64,000 nucleotides of DNA from Actinomycetes bacterium (lineage in GTDB: Bacteria; Actinomycetota; Actinomycetes; Streptosporangiales; Streptosporangiaceae): contig JAJYTD010000014.1 in the NCBI GenBank assembly GCA_021793235.1, positions 32,012 to 96,011 on the forward strand. The letters run 5' to 3'. Of the stretch, positions 1 to 8,630 are shown one piece after another (the first letter of the stretch is position 1; each line of letters starts with the position of its first letter). A model generated the notes under the pieces. It did no database searches. It was not told where the DNA came from and saw nothing but the letters and a program-made list of their open reading frames with translations. Made by a program: the position numbers and the translations under genes.

Positions 1-2
1 AC

Positions 3-1769
3 GCGAGGCCGGAACCGGGGTCGGCTGTGCAGCAAACGGCACAACCCGGAGGGCTGGAACAGGTACCGGAGTACCCGGCGGATGCCGCACCAGCGGCAGA
101 GCCGTCGCCTTGGGCTCCGCCCGCCGATTACCGGCAGCGCTCGGGAGAGTACGCCCCCAGCGCAGCCTCACTCCCAGGTGAAGCGTTCCGGACACCGCGG
201 GACCCCCGGCCACCAGCGGGGCACGGTCCGGCCCCGGCGCACACGGCGGATTCCGCCCCTGTGTCCTCGAACCGGGAAAGCCCGGAAGAGGAGGCCGCCA
301 AGGCGGCCGACCCGGGCACCGGTCCGCTGATGAGCCGTCGGCAGAGCCGCCCCTCTTTCAACGAGGACGTTCCCGAGCCCGAGCAGCTTCCTCCCCTCGA
401 TTCGCCCCAGGGGCACCTGGAGGCAGAGTGGCAGGAACCACCGCAGCCATCGCCGTGGTCTCCTTCCGGTGCTCCCGGTGCTCCCGATACGTCGCGGATG
501 CCGGATCGAACCAGTTCCACACCCCCGCAGGCGTCGGCGGACAATACGTACCCGCCTCCGCCCGAGCGGCCGCAGCCGCCCCGGCGCCCCGAGCCGCAAC
601 CGTGGCGGCCGGGGCCCGGCACAGGGCCGGGGCCCGGACTGAGCAGTCCGGCGCACCCCCAGCAGCAGGGCCGGCCCCCGGGCTCCCCCCAACAGCCTGG
701 CGCGCTCATGCCGCCGCAGCCGGACAACCGGCCGCAACAGCCCTCGGCACAGCCCCAGGGGCAGCCGTTTCAGTACCGTGCGCACTTCACCGACAGCTAT
801 CCGCAGCAGACCGGGGAGCAGAAGCAGGACACGCCGTCCGAAACAGCCGAGGCGCTCAACGCCGAGACACTGGTCAGCAGCAAGCGCCAAGGCCCCTCGA
901 AGGGGTGGCGGAAAGCACTCCACTCGGCAACCTTCGGCCTGATCAGTCCCAGGGAGTCGGCAGCGGAGCTGCGCCGCAGGGAACTCACCGCGCGGGCACG
1001 TACACACGTGGCGGGCGGGCACCATCGCGTTGCGGTCCTCAGCCTCAAGGGTGGCGTCGGCAAGACCACGACCACGGTGGCATTGGGATCGATGCTGGCC
1101 TCACTGCGCGGAGACCGGATCCTTGCGGTGGACGCCAACCCCGATCGCGGCACGCTCTCGGACAAGGTGCGCCTGGAGACCGCGGCCACGATCCGCGACT
1201 TGCTCAACGAGAAGGAGACGGTCTCCCGATACGCTGACATCCGCGGGTTCACCTCCCAGGCCGTGAGCCGCTTGGAGATCCTGGCGTCCGACCGCGACCC
1301 CGCGGTCTCGGAGGCGTTCAGCGAGAACGACTACCGGGAGGTCTCGCGGATTCTGGAGCACTACTACTCCATCTGCCTCACTGACTGCGGAACAGGGCTG
1401 CTGCACTCGGCCATGCGCGGTGTACTGGGCCTGGCCGACCAGGTCGTGCTGGTCAGCTCGGCTTCGGTCGACGGCGCCCGCAGCGCCAGCGCCACGCTCG
1501 ACTGGCTGGAGGCACACCAGTACGGATACCTGGTGCGCGGGGCGGTCGTCGTGCTGTCCATGGTCCGCACCGATGGCAAGAGCAGCGTCGACCTCGACCG
1601 GTTGGAGCAGCATTTCTCCAGCCGCTGCCGCGCCGTGGTCCGGGTTCCATGGGACTCTCATCTGGAAGAAGGCGCCGAGGTCGATCTGGAGCGCCTGGCA
1701 CCGGCCACCCGCGACGCCTACCTCCGCCTGGCGGCCACCGTGGGCGAAGCTTTTGCCTGGCCCCGCTGA
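3..1769 (+). CDS. ParA/MinD-like ATPase with long proline-rich N-terminus (5' partial)
   Basis: The frame is open to the left edge, so the gene probably begins upstream; the first possible start inside is GTG at 27. About 300 residues of Pro/Gln/Gly-rich, low-complexity sequence are followed by a deviant Walker A motif, LKGGVGKTTTT (about residues 341-351 counted from 27), then an AVDANPD switch-like motif and the rest of a ParA/MinD fold. Proline-rich MinD-like ATPases of this build are commonly encoded beside type VII (ESX) secretion genes in actinobacteria. That role is inference, since the upstream neighbours are outside the window. The gene ends in a strong hairpin facing a convergent tRNA. 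Confidence 0.8.
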   Translation, partial: ARPEPGSAVQQTAQPGGLEQVPEYPADAAPAAEPSPWAPPADYRQRSGEYAPSAASLPGEAFRTPRDPRPPAGHGPAPAHTADSAPVSSNRESPEEEAAKAADPGTGPLMSRRQSRPSFNEDVPEPEQLPPLDSPQGHLEAEWQEPPQPSPWSPSGAPGAPDTSRMPDRTSSTPPQASADNTYPPPPERPQPPRRPEPQPWRPGPGTGPGPGLSSPAHPQQQGRPPGSPQQPGALMPPQPDNRPQQPSAQPQGQPFQYRAHFTDSYPQQTGEQKQDTPSETAEALNAETLVSSKRQGPSKGWRKALHSATFGLISPRESAAELRRRELTARARTHVAGGHHRVAVLSLKGGVGKTTTTVALGSMLASLRGDRILAVDANPDRGTLSDKVRLETAATIRDLLNEKETVSRYADIRGFTSQAVSRLEILASDRDPAVSEAFSENDYREVSRILEHYYSICLTDCGTGLLHSAMRGVLGLADQVVLVSSASVDGARSASATLDWLEAHQYGYLVRGAVVVLSMVRTDGKSSVDLDRLEQHFSSRCRAVVRVPWDSHLEEGAEVDLERLAPATRDAYLRLAATVGEAFAWPR

Positions 1770-1795
1770 TCGGCGGACGGATTGGCTCCTGTCGC

Positions 1796-1847
1796 ATAGT
1801 TCAGGCCCGCTCCGGCGCGGCGAACGCGGGGAACGGGCCTGAACTAT
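1796..1847. terminator. Bidirectional terminator hairpin
   Basis: A perfect 14-bp inverted repeat (1796-1809 with 1834-1847, arm ATAGTTCAGGCCCG) encloses a 24-nt loop. It lies between the end of the ParA-like gene and the convergent tRNA-Ser, so it can terminate both transcripts. Confidence 0.75.
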
Positions 1848-1855
1848 GTGCTGTG

Positions 1856-1945
1856 CGGAGGGTGTGGGATTTGAACCCACGAGGTCGGGGCTACCGACCT
1901 AGCGCTTTTCAAGAGCGCCGCACTCGGCCGCTATGCGAACCCTCC
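1856..1945 (-). tRNA. tRNA-Ser (anticodon UGA)
   Basis: On the minus strand the 90-nt sequence has a 7-bp acceptor stem GGAGGGT/ACCCTCC with discriminator G, a T arm GTGGG-TTCAAAT-CCCAC, anticodon loop CTTGAAA with TGA at positions 34-36, and the long variable arm expected of a class II tRNA. CCA is not encoded. Confidence 0.95.
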
Positions 1946-2248
1946 AGTACGGGAACTGAAAGTTCCCCCCAGATGGTAACCCACTCTGCTGAGTCCTGGC
2001 CGCCCTGGTTCTCGCCGCAGAGCGGTCGGTCGGGAGGGGTCTTGCGCACCGGTACTCATGGGGTGCGCGCCTTGGCAGACCAGGGTGGTCCCGCTGGGCA
2101 TCGCCACCGCTATCGTCGTCCTCACCGTAGGTGTGCTCATCCGGCACGGGCCCGATGGCCTTTTGCCCGACGGGCCGCGGTGGTGCGGCCCCGCGCCTCC
2201 GGCCGCGGAGCGGGCCGCAGATCGCGGAACGCGGGGTACAGGTCTTCG
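1946..2248. other. Intergenic stretch with no convincing gene
   Basis: A plus-strand frame from 2058 starts with a hydrophobic run (VVPLGIATAIVVLTVGVLI) and GC-rich third positions for about 50 codons. It then runs antisense through the small gene at 2249-2416, so I do not call it. It may be the remnant of a membrane-protein start. Confidence 0.3.
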
Positions 2249-2416
2249 TCAATGCTCTTTTTCGCCGCGCTTCTCGGAGAACGCGAGGCCGAATGTGGTG
2301 GCCATAGCAAGCCCGACCGCGATCCCAATGGCAATGCTGTCCATAGTTATTCCCAGGGCTACGCCGATCGCCAGCCCGATGGGTACTCCCGCCCCGTATG
2401 CCGCTTGGTTCTTCAT
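2249..2416 (-). CDS. 55-residue glycine-rich membrane microprotein
   Basis: An ATG at 2416 opens a 55-codon frame that ends with TGA at 2249-2251. A GGGGA stretch lies 7 nt upstream of the start. The protein begins MKNQAAYGAGVPIGLAIGV and carries two hydrophobic stretches rich in evenly spaced Gly/Ala (GLAIGVALGI, AIGIAVGLAMA) that look like glycine-zipper helices. It ends in a charged tail, SEKRGEKEH. I know short proteins of this style only as hypothetical membrane proteins of actinobacteria. Function unknown. Third positions are GC-rich, which supports real coding. Confidence 0.6.
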   Translation of the reverse strand: MKNQAAYGAGVPIGLAIGVALGITMDSIAIGIAVGLAMATTFGLAFSEKRGEKEH

Positions 2417-2636
2417 ACTGTCCCCAGGAGTCGGTGGATGCGGATTTCTCTACTCCGACGCGGCAGGGGCACACAGCGTTTCGCTGAAATCGGCCACTGG
2501 TGGACAGACCGAACATCTTGCGGTGCGGGTTCATGCTGGTATCCAGGTCCGGCTCCGCGGGAGACGTGCATGCCGATCGCACCATCGGGGCTTTGGATCC
2601 AAGCAGTCGGGCATGAACCTCGATGTTACTGCCAAG

Positions 2637-2642
2637 TAGAAT
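2637..2642 (+). promoter_or_regulatory. -10 box of a leaderless promoter
   Basis: TAGAAT lies 7 nt upstream of the ATG at 2650 and no Shine-Dalgarno sequence is present, so transcription probably starts at the initiation codon. Confidence 0.45.
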
Positions 2643-2649
2643 TCTGGGC

Positions 2650-3117
2650 ATGGCAATGATGAGCGCCGAAACGGCGGACACGGTCAAGTCCGGATTCCTC
2701 GCTGCGGTCCCCTTCGCCCGGACTCTGGGGGTGGAGTTCGTAGAGCTGGACCACGGCAGAGCCGTGATGCGGCTTCCGGACAGCCCCGACCACCACAACC
2801 ATGTCGGCGGCCCGCACGCCGGAGCGATGTTCACGCTGGCGGAGTCGGCATCGGGCGCGGTCGTGATCGGCACCTTCGGTGACCAGCTCGACCGGGCGGT
2901 ACCGCTCGCCGTGAAAGCCGAAATCCACTACCACAAACTCGCCACGGGTGACGTGGTCGCCGACGCCCGGATCGGCCGCACCAGAAAGGAGGTCGTCGCC
3001 GAGCTCGACGCCGGCCGGCGCCCGGAGTTCCCGGTCGAGATCGAGCTCCGTACCGAGGATGGCACGGTGACGGGGGCGATGACCGTGGTATGGACACTCA
3101 AGCCGGGGCGGAAGTAA
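2650..3117 (+). CDS. Hotdog-fold thioesterase-like protein (DUF4442/PaaI type)
   Basis: A 155-residue single-domain protein. NHVGGPHAGAMFTLAESASG (about residues 46-65) matches the hotdog-fold pattern in which the long central helix follows an N-H-x-G-x-x-H motif. It is followed by the strand AVKAEIHYHKLATGDVVADA typical of PaaI/DUF4442 acyl-CoA thioesterase-like proteins. The substrate cannot be read from the sequence. The start at ATG 2650 is preferred over an upstream in-frame alternative because of the leaderless -10 box just before it. No operon partners are evident. Confidence 0.75.
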   Translation: MAMMSAETADTVKSGFLAAVPFARTLGVEFVELDHGRAVMRLPDSPDHHNHVGGPHAGAMFTLAESASGAVVIGTFGDQLDRAVPLAVKAEIHYHKLATGDVVADARIGRTRKEVVAELDAGRRPEFPVEIELRTEDGTVTGAMTVVWTLKPGRK

Positions 3118-3328
3118 GCCCCGACCAGGGCGGACATGGCGGCTTCCGGGGCCTGCCCACGATCGGCGCGTGTCGTGCACCGCCACGGCGGCCGCGTTGC
3201 CGGCTGTCCTTCGGCCCCGGCGCCTCTCTACAGTACAGGCCGATTACCGCATGGTCGGATGTCAGTATCGCTGGGTACGGTCTCTTGAGCCCGGACGAAG
3301 CCGGATTGAGAGCAGAGCAGGAGGCGGC

Positions 3329-4483
3329 GTGAGGTTTCGAGTCGACCGCGATGCGTTCACTGATGCGGTGGCGTGGACAGCAAGAGCGCTGCCCGCGCGG
3401 CCTGCTATGCCGGTACTCGCCGGAATGCGTCTGGAACTGCCCGGAGGCGGGGCAGCGCTGCGGCTGTCGAGCTTTGACTACGAGGTTTCGGCGCGGGCCG
3501 AAGTGGCGGTCGACACCGAGGAGACCGGTGCGGTCCTGGTCTCCGGTCGGCTGCTCGCCGAGATCGCGCGCAACCTCCCCGCTGAACCGGTGAACGTCGA
3601 ATCCGACGGCGCGCATGTGGTCGTCACCTGCGGCAGCGCCCGCTTCACCCTGCTCACCCTGCCGCTGGAGGACTACCCGACGCTGCCGGACATGCCGCAG
3701 ACCACCGGTTCCCTGGCAGCCGGCACTTTTACCACAGCGGTACGGCAGGTGAGCCCGGCCGCGAGCCGCGACGACACCCTGCCGATGCTCACCGGGGTGA
3801 ACATCACCTTCTCCGGCGATACGTTGACCCTTGCCGCCACCGACCGTTACCGGATCGCCGTACGGGAACTGTGGTGGCGTCCGGAGTATCCCGACCTCTC
3901 CGCATCTGCACTGGTTCCGGCGCGCACGCTGCACGACACCGCGCGCTCCTTGGCCCCCGGATCCAACGTCGATATCGCCCTGTCCACGGCTTCGGGGGGC
4001 GACGGCGCCATCCTGTCACAGGGGGAGGGAATGATCGGCTTTGAGAACGGCGGTCGGCGGACCACCACCCGGCTGATCGACAGCGACTTCGTAAAGTACG
4101 AGACCCGGTTTCCCGCCGATTTCGCCGCACGCGCCGAAGTCGCCACCGCACCGCTCATCGAGGCGGTGAAGCGGGTGGCGCTGGTCGCTGACCGGAGTAC
4201 GCCACTGCGGCTCTCCTTCGTTGAGAGCGAAGTGGTACTCGAAGCGGGGTCCGGCGATGATGCTCAGGCGGCGGAGGCGCTCGGCGTGAACTTCCAGGGC
4301 GAACCGATGCGGATCGCGTTCACTCCCGAGTACTTCCTCGACGGCCTCGGCGCCGTACAGAGCGAACTCGCCCACCTGAATTTCACCACTCCCACGAAAC
4401 CCGCGGTGATCAATGACGCTCCCGCGGAGGAGGGCGCGCGGCCCGAGTTCCGCTACCTGGTCATGCCGCTGCGTGCCTCCTGA
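3329..4483 (+). CDS. DNA polymerase III beta clamp (DnaN) paralogue
   Basis: The start is GTG 3329 with AGGAGGC immediately upstream. The 384 residues cover the usual length (about 375) and three-domain repeat of the ring-shaped sliding clamp, which tethers DNA polymerases and repair enzymes. Recognisable pieces are MPVLAGMRLELPGG in domain 1, the LAATDRYRIAVRE segment around residue 170 and the C-terminal tail YLVMPLR typical of beta clamps. The canonical dnaN sits beside dnaA and oriC. Here the neighbours are a thioesterase-like gene and a PPOX gene, so this is most likely a second, divergent clamp as found in several actinomycetes. Confidence 0.85.
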   Translation: MRFRVDRDAFTDAVAWTARALPARPAMPVLAGMRLELPGGGAALRLSSFDYEVSARAEVAVDTEETGAVLVSGRLLAEIARNLPAEPVNVESDGAHVVVTCGSARFTLLTLPLEDYPTLPDMPQTTGSLAAGTFTTAVRQVSPAASRDDTLPMLTGVNITFSGDTLTLAATDRYRIAVRELWWRPEYPDLSASALVPARTLHDTARSLAPGSNVDIALSTASGGDGAILSQGEGMIGFENGGRRTTTRLIDSDFVKYETRFPADFAARAEVATAPLIEAVKRVALVADRSTPLRLSFVESEVVLEAGSGDDAQAAEALGVNFQGEPMRIAFTPEYFLDGLGAVQSELAHLNFTTPTKPAVINDAPAEEGARPEFRYLVMPLRAS

Positions 4484-4493
4484 GGCCAGGGCA

Positions 4494-4922
4494 CTAGTCG
4501 GGGCACCCTTCCATGTTCTCGATGTCAGCGCTTTCGTCGAGGGGAACGAGTTCGAAATGCAGGGTGCGGTACCGCAGTAGGCGGTGGGATATGGGAACCG
4601 CCCAGCCCTGCAGCATGGGATGGCTGCGGCCCAGCAGCCGGGCCGCCTGCTGGGCTTCCTTGCCCTCGAGAAGTCGGACTCTGCCGCGGATGGGTTTGCC
4701 GGTCGGTTCGCCGCGGAAGGTGCACGGACGCATATCGGCCATGGGATGGCGGCGCAGCCGCTTTGCTTTGCCGGAGTCCTCCCAGGTCCGAAACACCACT
4801 CGCCCGTTGTCGACGACGATGCTCACTGGGGTGTCCACGCACGTCACGCCATCGCTGCGGTAGGTGGTGAGGAGGGCGGTCTTGTGGCTGCGAAACGGTT
4901 GGAGGAGCGCGGCTGCGATCAT
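4494..4922 (-). CDS. PPOX-class (split-barrel) F420/flavin-dependent oxidoreductase
   Basis: A 142-residue split beta-barrel protein with TALLTTYRSDGVTCVDTPVS near the N-terminus, FRTWEDSGKAKRLRRHP in the middle and TGKPIRGRVRLLEG. This is the arrangement of the PPOX-class F420-dependent family. These enzymes reduce or oxidise small substrates using F420 or FMN; which cofactor and substrate apply here is not visible. The start at ATG 4922 has AGGAGG upstream. The gene converges on the DnaN paralogue with an 11-nt gap. Confidence 0.8.
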   Translation of the reverse strand: MIAAALLQPFRSHKTALLTTYRSDGVTCVDTPVSIVVDNGRVVFRTWEDSGKAKRLRRHPMADMRPCTFRGEPTGKPIRGRVRLLEGKEAQQAARLLGRSHPMLQGWAVPISHRLLRYRTLHFELVPLDESADIENMEGCPD

Positions 4923-5270
4923 CCTCGGGCCTCCTGCGGAGAAAGTGATGGTCCTACAACCACTCTTCCCTTATGGTGACCTACATCACTTTCCAATTCC
5001 AGTGATGAGTCGCGGCGGCTTTCCGACGGATCGATTTCCTGGAGGGCCCCGGGCCGAATGCAGAGTCCGCGCCCGACCGGAGAGGACACCTCTTCGCGTG
5101 GCCGAAAAAAGGGGCGGGAGAGTGGTTTATCCACAGGGGATTCTGGCCCCCTAGGGGGATCCCGCGCTTTTCCCCAGGTTTCCCACAGGGTTATCCACAG
5201 GCTGGTGTGTAGTTGGGAAGAGGGTTTCGGCCGCAAAGACGCCGACCGGAACCGAGCTCTGTGGGGACGA
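4923..5270. other. Intergenic region with two perfect DnaA-box matches
   Basis: TTATCCACA occurs at 5127-5135 and again at 5191-5199 in the same orientation, 64 bp apart. Between them lies the 12-bp palindrome CCCCCTAGGGGG (5147-5158). No gene is seen. The boxes match the actinobacterial DnaA-box consensus, but two boxes are far fewer than the dozen or more of a Streptomyces-type oriC. Confidence 0.5.
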
Positions 5271-6119
5271 CTATTCTCGTCCGTCGGCCAGCGCCGAGGT
5301 GCCGCCCTGGCCGACGGAGTTTTCCATACCCAATTCCGCGCGGCGCCCACGGAGATACCCGGCGCGATATCCGGCACGGTGGTGGGTGCGCTCCGGGCGA
5401 GTGGGACGAAGCTGTGGAAAACGACGCTGGAATTCCTCATGAACGCGGTCCACGTCAGTTCTCAGCACCACTTCAGCGCCGTGTGCCGCCGAACCCTCAT
5501 CGCTCCCCGCCGCTGAAGCGGCTCCCCCGGGCCGCGACGGGTCCTCCCGCAACCGGGCCCGGAACTCGCGGATGCGCTCGGCGACCGCATAGCCGTATGC
5601 GCGGATGAAAGACCGGTAGAACCGGCTGCGTTCAGTAGCCAGTGCCGACCGGTCGTAATTGCGGAGTTCGCGCAGGTTCAGCACATGTTCGCGCGCGGTG
5701 AACCGGGCAGAGGCCTCCATTTGCATGGTGATCGACGGCAGCAGCACGCGCAGTGAATCCAGGGCGGTCACAGTACCGACGATGATGAGCGTGCGTTCGG
5801 TGTTCGCTGAAGTGTTGCCGCGTACCGCCGACTGGCAGCCATAGGCCGCCGCGATTCCGGCCAGCGCTTTGACGCGAGCCTTGCCGTGTCCGCCGACCCC
5901 CGAGACCGGAAAGTCCAGCCGGGTGATCGACTCGGCCGCCTCGCCTCGTTGGGCGCGTGCCTCGGCCTCAGCGATGGCGTGCCGGGTCATGAGCTCGGCT
6001 GCCTTGGCGGTGAACGCCTGGCTTTCGGCATCGGTGACCGCCGGATCCTCCGCCATCCGGAGAAGCCCACGGACTCGCTCGATCATCTTCTGGCGAGCTT
6101 CTGTGGTCTCTGTAGACAT
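5271..6119 (-). CDS. DUF2786 domain protein
   Basis: The start at ATG 6119 gives MSTETTEARQKMIERVRGLL. Residues 1-55 form the helical DUF2786 domain (MIERVRGLLRMAEDPAVTDAE, then AFTAKAAELMTRHAIAEAEA), a small domain of unknown function common in actinobacteria and phages. The remainder of the 282 residues is a mostly alpha-helical extension with many Arg. The biochemical role is unknown. It is transcribed away from the DnaA-box region. Confidence 0.75.
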   Translation of the reverse strand: MSTETTEARQKMIERVRGLLRMAEDPAVTDAESQAFTAKAAELMTRHAIAEAEARAQRGEAAESITRLDFPVSGVGGHGKARVKALAGIAAAYGCQSAVRGNTSANTERTLIIVGTVTALDSLRVLLPSITMQMEASARFTAREHVLNLRELRNYDRSALATERSRFYRSFIRAYGYAVAERIREFRARLREDPSRPGGAASAAGSDEGSAAHGAEVVLRTDVDRVHEEFQRRFPQLRPTRPERTHHRAGYRAGYLRGRRAELGMENSVGQGGTSALADGRE

Positions 6120-6400
6120 AGGGCGGTTGGTCGTCTCCCCTGGTGAGTTCGGCCGGACCTTCGAGCTTAGGTGTTCGCGCTCCCCGCAGCCATCCGAACG
6201 GTACCGGGTATATGACAGATCGCGAACACGCAGGTGGGCGGCTGCGACACAGCCATAGTCATCCACAAGGGCCTACCACCGGCCCGGCAGGCCCGCTGCG
6301 CTGTCTCTCACCATGGCCAACGTGACGGATCAGATGTCTCCCCCAGACTCAGTCCCCCCACTACCGCCGTGCTTCCCGCACACTCTGTGGAAGGCGTCGC

Positions 6401-6640
6401 TTGGCATGGGCAAGGCTGCTCGGCCGTGCGCCGATCAACCGCGTGTACTACCACGCTGTTCCGGCGCTGTTCGGCCGGAACCGCAGGGGCGCCGACGCGT
6501 TCGCCAACGCCTGGTCGCGGTAGGTCTCAGCGGTCCAGCCGGTGTACACCCAAACTGAAGAAGGCCGCGAACTGCTCTATCTGCACTACGCCACCGCTCC
6601 CTACGCGTCCACTACCGCCTCCCGCCTCACGTGGTCGTGA
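6401..6640 (+). pseudogene. Decayed reading frame with an in-frame stop
   Basis: Within the otherwise empty 6120-6726 interval, one plus-strand frame reads LLGRAPINRVYYHAVPALF and continues to a TAG at 6521-6523. It then goes on in the same frame (YTQTEEGRELLYLHYATAPY) to a TGA at 6638-6640. The protein-like composition on both sides of the TAG suggests a gene broken by a nonsense mutation and lacking a clear start. I do not recognise the family. TCATCCACA (6259-6267), a near DnaA box, lies upstream. Confidence 0.3.
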
Positions 6641-6726
6641 CAGAGAGGCCCACCGTGTCGGCGAGCACATCGAGTCCGTGCTGAGCAGGGGGCGACACGG
6701 AAGCGGTGCGGGCCGGCACCGCCGGG

Positions 6727-7173
6727 TCAGGCGGATTTGTTGCCGGCGACCATCCCGATGATGCCCAGAATGACCCAGATCAGCGCTGCGGCACCGAGGC
6801 CGGCGAAGGCCGCGCCGAACAGGCCGGAAATGAGCGCACCGGCAAAGACATAGCCGATGTAGGACACGACCGCGGTTCCCGCGCCGCCGACCACGGCGGG
6901 AGCGGCCGCGAACCGCCACGGGTACTGTCCGGCGTAGCGCCGGGCGCGGCGGTCGCCCTTACCGCCCAGCAGCGCGACGGCACCGCCGACCAGAGCGAAG
7001 AAGAAAATCCCGGTGGTGAGTCCGGAGGAGAGCGCTCCGAGTACGCTCGGTGAAAGGTTCAGCAGGAACGACCCGATTCCCGTTACCGCTCCGGCCGCCA
7101 TTGCCGTTCCCCAAGGCCAGATCATCGTCGCCGAGGCGACGGGGGTGAAGGCGTTGCCGCGCTCAAGCGCCAT
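6727..7173 (-). CDS. Small four-helix membrane protein
   Basis: The start at ATG 7173 gives MALERGNAFTPVASATMIWPWG, 148 residues. Four hydrophobic segments can be seen (around residues 18-40, 44-66, 89-112 and 117-142) with a basic loop GGKGDRRARRYAGQYPW between the second and third. This is typical of small integral membrane proteins with cytoplasmic positive loops. I do not recognise a family and see no operon partner. Confidence 0.6.
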   Translation of the reverse strand: MALERGNAFTPVASATMIWPWGTAMAAGAVTGIGSFLLNLSPSVLGALSSGLTTGIFFFALVGGAVALLGGKGDRRARRYAGQYPWRFAAAPAVVGGAGTAVVSYIGYVFAGALISGLFGAAFAGLGAAALIWVILGIIGMVAGNKSA

Positions 7174-7602
7174 GTCCGCTCCTCTGTTCGTAGGCCCGTG
7201 CCCAGCTGGGCCCGCAGGTCGGGTCCAGATACTTCCAGCATGCCCCCGACGTGCCGCCGGCGCATCAGGGCACATCCCTGACATACCCCTGACCCCGCCG
7301 TCTGGCACCTGCCGTGGGCGCCATCCACAGGGCTGTGGACGGCTCTCATGCGATCAACGATGCGAGCGACGGAAAAGTGCCGCCGAGGGCGGATACCACG
7401 TTGCGGTGACCCGCGATTCCGCGTCATCGACGCCTTCGACACCTGGACCTAGCGGCTGGGCCGCTCCTCCTTCGCTGCTCTGCAGGTAACGGCCCGTACC
7501 GGCCGGGCCGCGGCTGCCCGGCGACGCCCTCCGGGGCGTCGCCGGATCGGCCGCCAAGGTCGACGAAGGAGAACTGCGGGCCTGACGGCCACGTTGGCGG
7601 GA
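7174..7602. other. Intergenic stretch without a gene
   Basis: No credible frame is seen. It contains CCACAG/CTGTGG arms (7325-7338), an inverted pair of DnaA-box cores, and the hairpin listed at 7518-7545. Confidence 0.4.
7518..7545 (-). terminator. Hairpin downstream of NUDIX gene
   Basis: An 11-bp stem (7518-7528 with 7535-7545, core GGCGACGCC) closes a 6-nt loop, about 60 nt past the stop codon of the minus-strand NUDIX gene. There is no U-tract, as is common in actinobacteria. Confidence 0.45.
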
Positions 7603-8514
7603 TCAGCCGGCTGGTTCGCGGTGATCCCCGTCCACCCGGTTGAGGGCGGCGGACAACCACTGCGGGGAGACCACCTGGCTGCCCGCGAAGAGGGCGGGCC
7701 TTCCGGTGGCGACCAGTGCGCCGGGGCCCCTCCCAATGCGGGCCGTGTCGGCGGCGCCCTCGGCATCGGCCTCGGGGCCGCCGAGCGCCTGCACCACGTC
7801 GATACCAGGGACCGGCAACGGGGCGGGGACTCCCTTCTCGACCAGCAGCCGAACATGGGGAAACCAGCGGTGGAGGGGGGCCAGGGACAGCCCGTCCGGC
7901 AGTTCCGTGCCGTCGATCCCGGTCGCAGCGAGCGTGGCGAGGTCGTCGCGGAGCCGGGTGGCGGCCTCCGCGGTGGTGCCGCTGTTCGTTTCTTCCCCGC
8001 CGAAGCGGTGGCCGAGAACGGTCGGCACGTCCACGACCAGGACGAGTCGCTGGGCCAGCGCCTCGCGGATCTGTGGCCAGATCCGGCCGAACGCCGGGAG
8101 CAGTCGCAGACCGGTCACCTCGTCAAGGGGGACCCACCGGATGGCCGAGCTCTCGTTGTTGCCGGGGGAGAAGACCCGCTTCTCCGCAGCCCTCGCCAAC
8201 ACGGTGTCATAGCGCCAGACGGAATGGTCCTGCCGGTGAACACCGCTCAACATGATCTCGCCCAACTCTCCTGCGACTTCCTCGCCGAACTCGCGCAGAG
8301 CGGCCTGCACCGCGGACTCGCCGCTGTTGAGGGCACCACCGGGCATACCCCACGTATCGCCCATGTGACTCCACCACGCCCGGTGCTGCAGCAGTACATG
8401 ACCGGTCCCCTTGGGGTCGGTCGCATGCAGCAGCAGCCCGGAGGCCCCGTACCGTCCCCACCGCCGTGAACCGTCGGGCAGGACCACCCAGCCGTCGCCG
8501 TCGCCCGTATGCAT
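7603..8514 (-). CDS. NUDIX hydrolase with C-terminal NYN-like domain
   Basis: The N-terminal half is a NUDIX domain whose box reads GGALNSGESAVQAALREFGEE (G-x5-E-x7-R-E-x2-E-E), for hydrolysis of a nucleoside-diphosphate-linked compound. After about residue 140 a second module begins with LVLVVDVPTVLGHRFGG and ends near LVATGRPALFAGSQVVSPQW. The acidic-residue start and Arg-rich helix resemble the NYN/YacP PIN-like nuclease fold that follows NUDIX domains in some actinobacterial proteins; this second assignment is tentative. Start: ATG 8514 is preferred over ATG 8526 because GGAGG lies five bases upstream of 8514. Length 303 residues. Confidence 0.75.
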   Translation of the reverse strand: MHTGDGDGWVVLPDGSRRWGRYGASGLLLHATDPKGTGHVLLQHRAWWSHMGDTWGMPGGALNSGESAVQAALREFGEEVAGELGEIMLSGVHRQDHSVWRYDTVLARAAEKRVFSPGNNESSAIRWVPLDEVTGLRLLPAFGRIWPQIREALAQRLVLVVDVPTVLGHRFGGEETNSGTTAEAATRLRDDLATLAATGIDGTELPDGLSLAPLHRWFPHVRLLVEKGVPAPLPVPGIDVVQALGGPEADAEGAADTARIGRGPGALVATGRPALFAGSQVVSPQWLSAALNRVDGDHREPAG

Positions 8515-8630
8515 CCACGCCTCCATCGCCGTGCTGACATGCTGTCCCGTATTCAGAGTGCCTGTTCCGGCCGACTTCGGCCACCGCGGAGGGGGCGGAA
8601 GTCTTCCGCTCCCGCTAGGATTTGCCCGCG

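Noticed and set aside
2058..2639. 193-codon plus-strand frame with a hydrophobic start
   Set aside because: Its second half is antisense to the better-supported 55-residue gene and has poor codon composition.
1899..2873. Long minus-strand frame
   Set aside because: It runs through part of tRNA-Ser and antisense through the thioesterase gene; it is a GC-rich shadow.
5127..5199. Chromosomal oriC
   Set aside because: Only two DnaA boxes and no dnaA gene nearby; actinomycete origins carry many boxes between dnaA and dnaN.
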